Below are positions 61,448-64,000 of a stretch of DNA of 64,000 nucleotides, one piece after another. This stretch comes from UBA1952 sp965246765 (GTDB lineage: Bacteria; Bacteroidota; Bacteroidia; Chitinophagales; Chitinophagaceae): the NCBI GenBank assembly GCA_965246765.1, contig CBDFFJ010000004.1, positions 124,001-188,000 on the forward strand, in the 5' to 3' direction. The translations under genes were made by a program, and so were the position numbers. Every line of letters starts with the position of its first letter. Position 1 is the stretch's first letter. Under the pieces are notes generated by a model. It was not told the origin of the DNA. It searched no databases and saw only the letters and a list, made by a program, of their open reading frames with translations.

Positions 61448-61548
61448 TGTGCAATTCTGCACAGCACACAGCCAAGACCTTTATATGGCATGTGCAGTTC
61501 TGCACAAGCCATCCGCAGCCTCCAAACCTGTATGTGCAGTTCTGCACA
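61448..61548. repeat. three TGTGCARTTCTGCACA palindromes at 42-43 bp spacing
   Basis: Copies start at 61448 (with AATTC), 61491 and 61533 (both with AGTTC). The spacings are 43 and 42 bp, and the sequence between copies is not conserved. A half copy, TGTGCAGAAC, lies near 61576. Confidence 0.88.
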
Positions 61549-61592
61549 TGCCATTCCCTGAGCCCTGCTACGATGTGTGCAGAACCCCCGCA

Positions 61593-61769
61593 GCGCGGGA
61601 TTTGCAATCCCGCGCAACATGTGTGGGGATTTGCCATCCCCTTTTTAGGTAAGCAGACGTAATAGCGCGGATTGCAAATCCGCTACCAGCTTGCGCGGGA
61701 TTGCTAATCCCGCGCTGTGGGATGATAACATGGGCAATCGCGCAAGAGATTGCGGGTCAAGCCCGCAAT
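61593..61769. repeat. palindromes of the GCGCGGGATT-GCN-AATCCCGCGC family
   Basis: Perfect copies at 61593-61615 and 61693-61715; variant forms GGGGAT-ATCCCC at 61625-61641 and AGCGCGGATT-AAATCCGCT at 61664-61684; and a related ATTGCGGG-CCCGCAAT at 61749-61769. All look like REP elements, but no RAYT is beside them. Confidence 0.88.
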
Positions 61770-61783
61770 GACAGGTGCCGCCA

Positions 61784-62012
61784 TTGTCATTTCTGACAAG
61801 GTCATTCCTGAATCCAGTATAGGCCTTGTCATTTCTGACAATAGAACCCGGGAGGCTAAAAATGCCCTTGTCATTTCTGACAATGTCATTCCAAACACCC
61901 GGATGTGCCCTTGTTCATTTCTGACATCGTCATTCCTGAGCTCGCTATATCCCCTTGTCATTTCTGACATAGTCGTTCCTGGCGTTTGGACATGCCTTGT
62001 CATTTCTGACAA
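61784..62012. repeat. six-unit palindromic array, 42-44 bp period
   Basis: The core TTGTCATTTCTGACAA (TTGTCA-TTTC-TGACAA palindrome) starts at 61784, 61826, 61868, 61911, 61955 and 61997, giving intervals of 42, 42, 43, 44 and 42 bp. Units 4 and 5 have a changed last base, and unit 4 an extra T. A second conserved word, GTCATTCCTGA, follows most cores. The rest of each unit varies. Confidence 0.93.
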
Positions 62013-62107
62013 TGCCGTTCCTAACTATTTTAGCTTGCAGACTTGCTTTTATGAAATGTAAATTTTAATATAGCGCCACATTTCATCCACATTTAAAACA
62101 ACACCCT

Positions 62108-62767
62108 ATGCCAAGGCCAGCTATTCAGGACATGAGGAATTTCTTTGAAAATCCCTTCTCAGACAACGACCGCATCTCGGATGACAACATGAAAAAGTTC
62201 TCCGAAGAGCACCTCGGCCGCCTCACCGCCAACAATCCCGGCGGCGCGCTGGATATCATCCTCACCCCCCTCGGCGCCGCGCATATCGCCTACTTCGGCG
62301 CCATCTCCAGCGAAGATGTAGCCACCGCCGTGCGCAAGGGCATGACCAAAGCGGTGGACGACCGCATTGCCCTGTTCAAGGCTACCGTAAAGCGCCGCGA
62401 GCCCTTTATCCACGCTACGTTTATAGATGACGAGCCTACGTATCTCCAGTTTTTCCCGCAGGGAATGACCGAATACACCGCCGCCGACAAGGGCAATATT
62501 GAAACCCTCATGGCCCGCTGGGAAACCCTTACGCAGACGCACGCCGACTTTTTGGGCGATGAGCTGCATACAGAATTTGCGGGCCTCCACACTGGCTATA
62601 AGAATCTGCGCACCGCCCAGATAGGCAAGAAGGGCGAGGTGAGCGACGACAAAGACACCACCGCCGCCAAGCGCGATGCGGTAGAGGCGCAGCTGTGGAA
62701 GAATGTGCATTACCTCGCCTGGTACTACAACGGCGATGTGGAGCAGTGCATGGCCTACTTTGACTAG
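62108..62767 (+). CDS. 219-residue orphan protein
   Basis: I do not recognise this protein. It starts MPRPAIQDMRNFFENPFSDN, has no signal peptide or membrane helix, and is mainly helical and charged, with a hydrophobic patch at about 45-65 (ALDIILTPLGAAHIAYFGAI). It ends in LWKNVHYLAWYYNGDVEQCM. Base composition matches the GC-rich core genome. It stands alone after the repeat field. Confidence 0.72.
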   Translation: MPRPAIQDMRNFFENPFSDNDRISDDNMKKFSEEHLGRLTANNPGGALDIILTPLGAAHIAYFGAISSEDVATAVRKGMTKAVDDRIALFKATVKRREPFIHATFIDDEPTYLQFFPQGMTEYTAADKGNIETLMARWETLTQTHADFLGDELHTEFAGLHTGYKNLRTAQIGKKGEVSDDKDTTAAKRDAVEAQLWKNVHYLAWYYNGDVEQCMAYFD

Positions 62768-62885
62768 AGCATGCTGCGCCAGGGCGCAAATACGGGCGGT
62801 GATGATGATGGCGTGAGCGATCCGCCATTGCCCGGGAGCTAAGCCGCGGTAATTGCGCCGCGAAGGCCCCAACTTCGCGCCCATC

Positions 62886-63539
62886 ATGATTACCACCGTC
62901 ATCTTTGACATGGACGGCCTTCTGCTGGATACCGAAAACCTCTGGGGCGTCTCTATGAACCGCGTTGCGGATAAGCACGGCATAGGCATCAGCGCGGAGC
63001 GTTTTAAAGAAACAACGGGGCTGCGCATCTACGAGGTCACCGAGCACTGGGCGCGGCATTACCCCTGGCAGGGCAGCACGCCAATGGCGGTAGCGGAGGA
63101 AATACTGGACGACATAATTGCGCTGAGCAAAGAGCAGGGCGGCATCATGCGCGGCGTGCTGCCGCTGCTTCATTTATTAGAAAGAAAGGAGCTGAAGATC
63201 GGCCTGGCCACATCGTCGCCCACGCGCATGGTAGAGGCGCTGGTGGCGCACTTCGGCATTGCGGAGCGCTTTCACTGCATCACATCGGCCGATGTGGTGG
63301 CCGTGGGCAAGCCGCACCCCGCAGTATTTCTGCATTGCGCGCAAAGCCTCGGCAGCGAGCCCCACGAATGCCTCGTGCTGGAAGATTCGGTAAACGGCGC
63401 GATAGCCGGGAAAGCGGCGCGCATGAAGGTGATTGCCGTGCCCAACGACCTGCATTGGGACGATCCGCGCTTCAGCATTGCAGACATGAAGCTGCGCACG
63501 CTGGAAGATCTGGACGAGGCAACGCTGCTCAGCTTTTAG
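62886..63539 (+). CDS. hxpB: HAD-family sugar phosphatase (HxpB/YniC-like)
   Basis: HAD-superfamily phosphatase of 217 residues; close relatives dephosphorylate hexitol and 2-deoxyglucose phosphates. Nucleophile motif D8-M-D10 in IFDMDGLLLDTE, motif II GLATSSPTRM, motif III lysine in VAVGKPHPAVFL, and motif IV VLEDSVNGAIAGKAARM. The start at 62886 gives the family N-terminus MITTVIFDMDG. The last 11 bp overlap the convergent DUF1572 gene. Confidence 0.88.
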   Translation: MITTVIFDMDGLLLDTENLWGVSMNRVADKHGIGISAERFKETTGLRIYEVTEHWARHYPWQGSTPMAVAEEILDDIIALSKEQGGIMRGVLPLLHLLERKELKIGLATSSPTRMVEALVAHFGIAERFHCITSADVVAVGKPHPAVFLHCAQSLGSEPHECLVLEDSVNGAIAGKAARMKVIAVPNDLHWDDPRFSIADMKLRTLEDLDEATLLSF

Positions 63540-64000
63540 CGCCGGCTATCTGCGCGGCAAAGGCGGCATTAAAAGCAGCTGTTCCGCCGCGCGGAATGCT
63601 CAGCGACTGCCATCCGTCGCCTTTCTGCTGCTTGCACAGGAGCACGATCTGGCCTACATGGTAGGCATAGTGGGTAAGCTGCCGGATTATGCCGTCCATA
63701 GCCGTCATAGGCTCGGTGCGGATGTGAATGGTGCGGGTAAGCTCGGCATCGGTGAGGGAGCGCATTGTAGCAAGCACGCAGTCCCAGCCTTCATTCCAGA
63801 CGGATAGCAGGGCCTCGCGCGAGATGGCCTCGTGGCCAAACTCCTCTTCACGGGCACGCCAGGGCTTTTCGCCATCCTCGGTCAGGAAGGCGGTCCAGCG
63901 GCTCAGCATATTGCCGTGCATATGCTTAATGATGACGACGATGCTGTTGGCATCCGCGTCGGGCAGGTCGCGCAGGAGCGTTTCGTTGGGAAGCTGCGCC
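63529..64000 (-). CDS. DUF1572 (DinB-like) protein, N-terminus beyond the window
   Basis: The gene runs off the right edge: the frame is open upstream of the first visible ATG (63921) and reads DADANSIVVIIKHMHGNMLS, which is conserved family sequence. Typical segments are RWTAFLTEDGEKPWRAREEE, TRTIHIRTEPMTAMDGIIRQ and LTHYAYHVGQIVLLCKQQ. The fold is the four-helix DinB/YfiT bundle with a likely metal site formed by histidines. Relatives are thiol-dependent transferases or of unknown role. Confidence 0.85.
   Translation of the reverse strand, partial: AQLPNETLLRDLPDADANSIVVIIKHMHGNMLSRWTAFLTEDGEKPWRAREEEFGHEAISREALLSVWNEGWDCVLATMRSLTDAELTRTIHIRTEPMTAMDGIIRQLTHYAYHVGQIVLLCKQQKGDGWQSLSIPRGGTAAFNAAFAAQIAGAKS

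Larger units (their letters stand above)
61247..62107. other. 861-bp gene-free region made of palindromic repeats
   Basis: There is no supported coding region. It holds several repeat families listed separately: a GTTGTTGGTG hairpin, a 17-bp tandem repeat, a TGTGCA palindrome array, GCGCGGGATT palindromes, and a six-unit 42-44 bp array. Frames in it only read through the repeats. Confidence 0.85.

Noticed and set aside
61704..62012. 102-codon frame with repeated SEMTR
   Set aside because: It only translates the palindromic array; the apparent protein repeat is caused by the 42-bp DNA period, which is not kept in frame throughout.
61784..62012. CRISPR array
   Set aside because: The conserved core is only 16 bp, internally palindromic and degenerate, the remaining sequence is too short for spacers, and no cas gene is present.
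1..64000. tRNA or rRNA genes
   Set aside because: I looked for T-arm GGTTCRANTCC-type motifs and rRNA landmarks on both strands and saw no convincing case; RNase P RNA is the only structural RNA found. A covariance search could still find one.

Overview
The window looks like the chromosome of a member of the Bacteroidota, most likely of the Chitinophaga group. The signs are a type IX secretion sorting tail (42735-43385), an Rpb6-like omega subunit, a Bacteroidota-type BamD, OstA-like and DUF4271 proteins, HU-HIG and DUF177/DUF721/DUF1572 families, promoters of the TAnnTTTG type, and an almost complete absence of Shine-Dalgarno sequences. Most of the window is a dense, fairly GC-rich core genome. 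A few AT-rich genes and repeat fields stand out against it.

Layout. 1-8289: hemD, the cell elongation pair mrdA-rodA, a metallo-beta-lactamase-fold hydrolase, an ECF sigma/anti-sigma/Spy-like operon, and fmt. 8286-16355: aroQ, a MarR regulator, xerD, a PIG-L deacetylase, a cold shock protein divergent from a fatty acid desaturase, hydrolases, and plsX. 16374-22097: rpmF and DUF177, then a DNA repair stretch (ogt, RNase P RNA, Y-family polymerase, PA0069-type radical SAM protein), then mnmD. 22133-32970: M1 peptidase, glycosyltransferase 39, MlaD-like and OstA-like envelope genes, aspartate kinase, hscA, a 2OG-Fe(II) oxygenase. 33027-42499: smc, small genes, a DUF559 gene beside a very large hairpin, and pnp and rpsO separated by two tiny membrane protein genes. 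42735-48142: a T9SS cargo protein, DUF721, yjjG, rpoZ-bamD, a 466-residue orphan and a DJ-1/PfpI protein.

48180-51330 is an accessory island: a REP-associated transposase (RAYT) with covarying REP hairpins, a second, 5'-truncated RAYT with its own hairpin family, and an AT-rich secreted protein. rpoB starts just after it, with its own promoter and a terminator-like hairpin in the leader, and without rplKAJL in front. Between rpoB and rpoC lies an unusual insertion: a palindrome and a small retropepsin-like aspartic protease gene. After rpoC comes a lipoprotein, then about 850 bp made almost entirely of several palindromic repeat families, including a six-unit array with a 42-44 bp period. The window ends with an orphan protein, hxpB and a DUF1572 gene that runs off the edge.

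The best candidates for something undescribed are the protease gene inside the RNA polymerase operon, the 42-bp palindrome arrays at 61.4-62.0 kb, the DUF559 gene with its 113-bp hairpin, and three consecutive repair genes that each carry a beta-clamp-like QxxLF peptide. No tRNA, rRNA, CRISPR array or prophage was seen.
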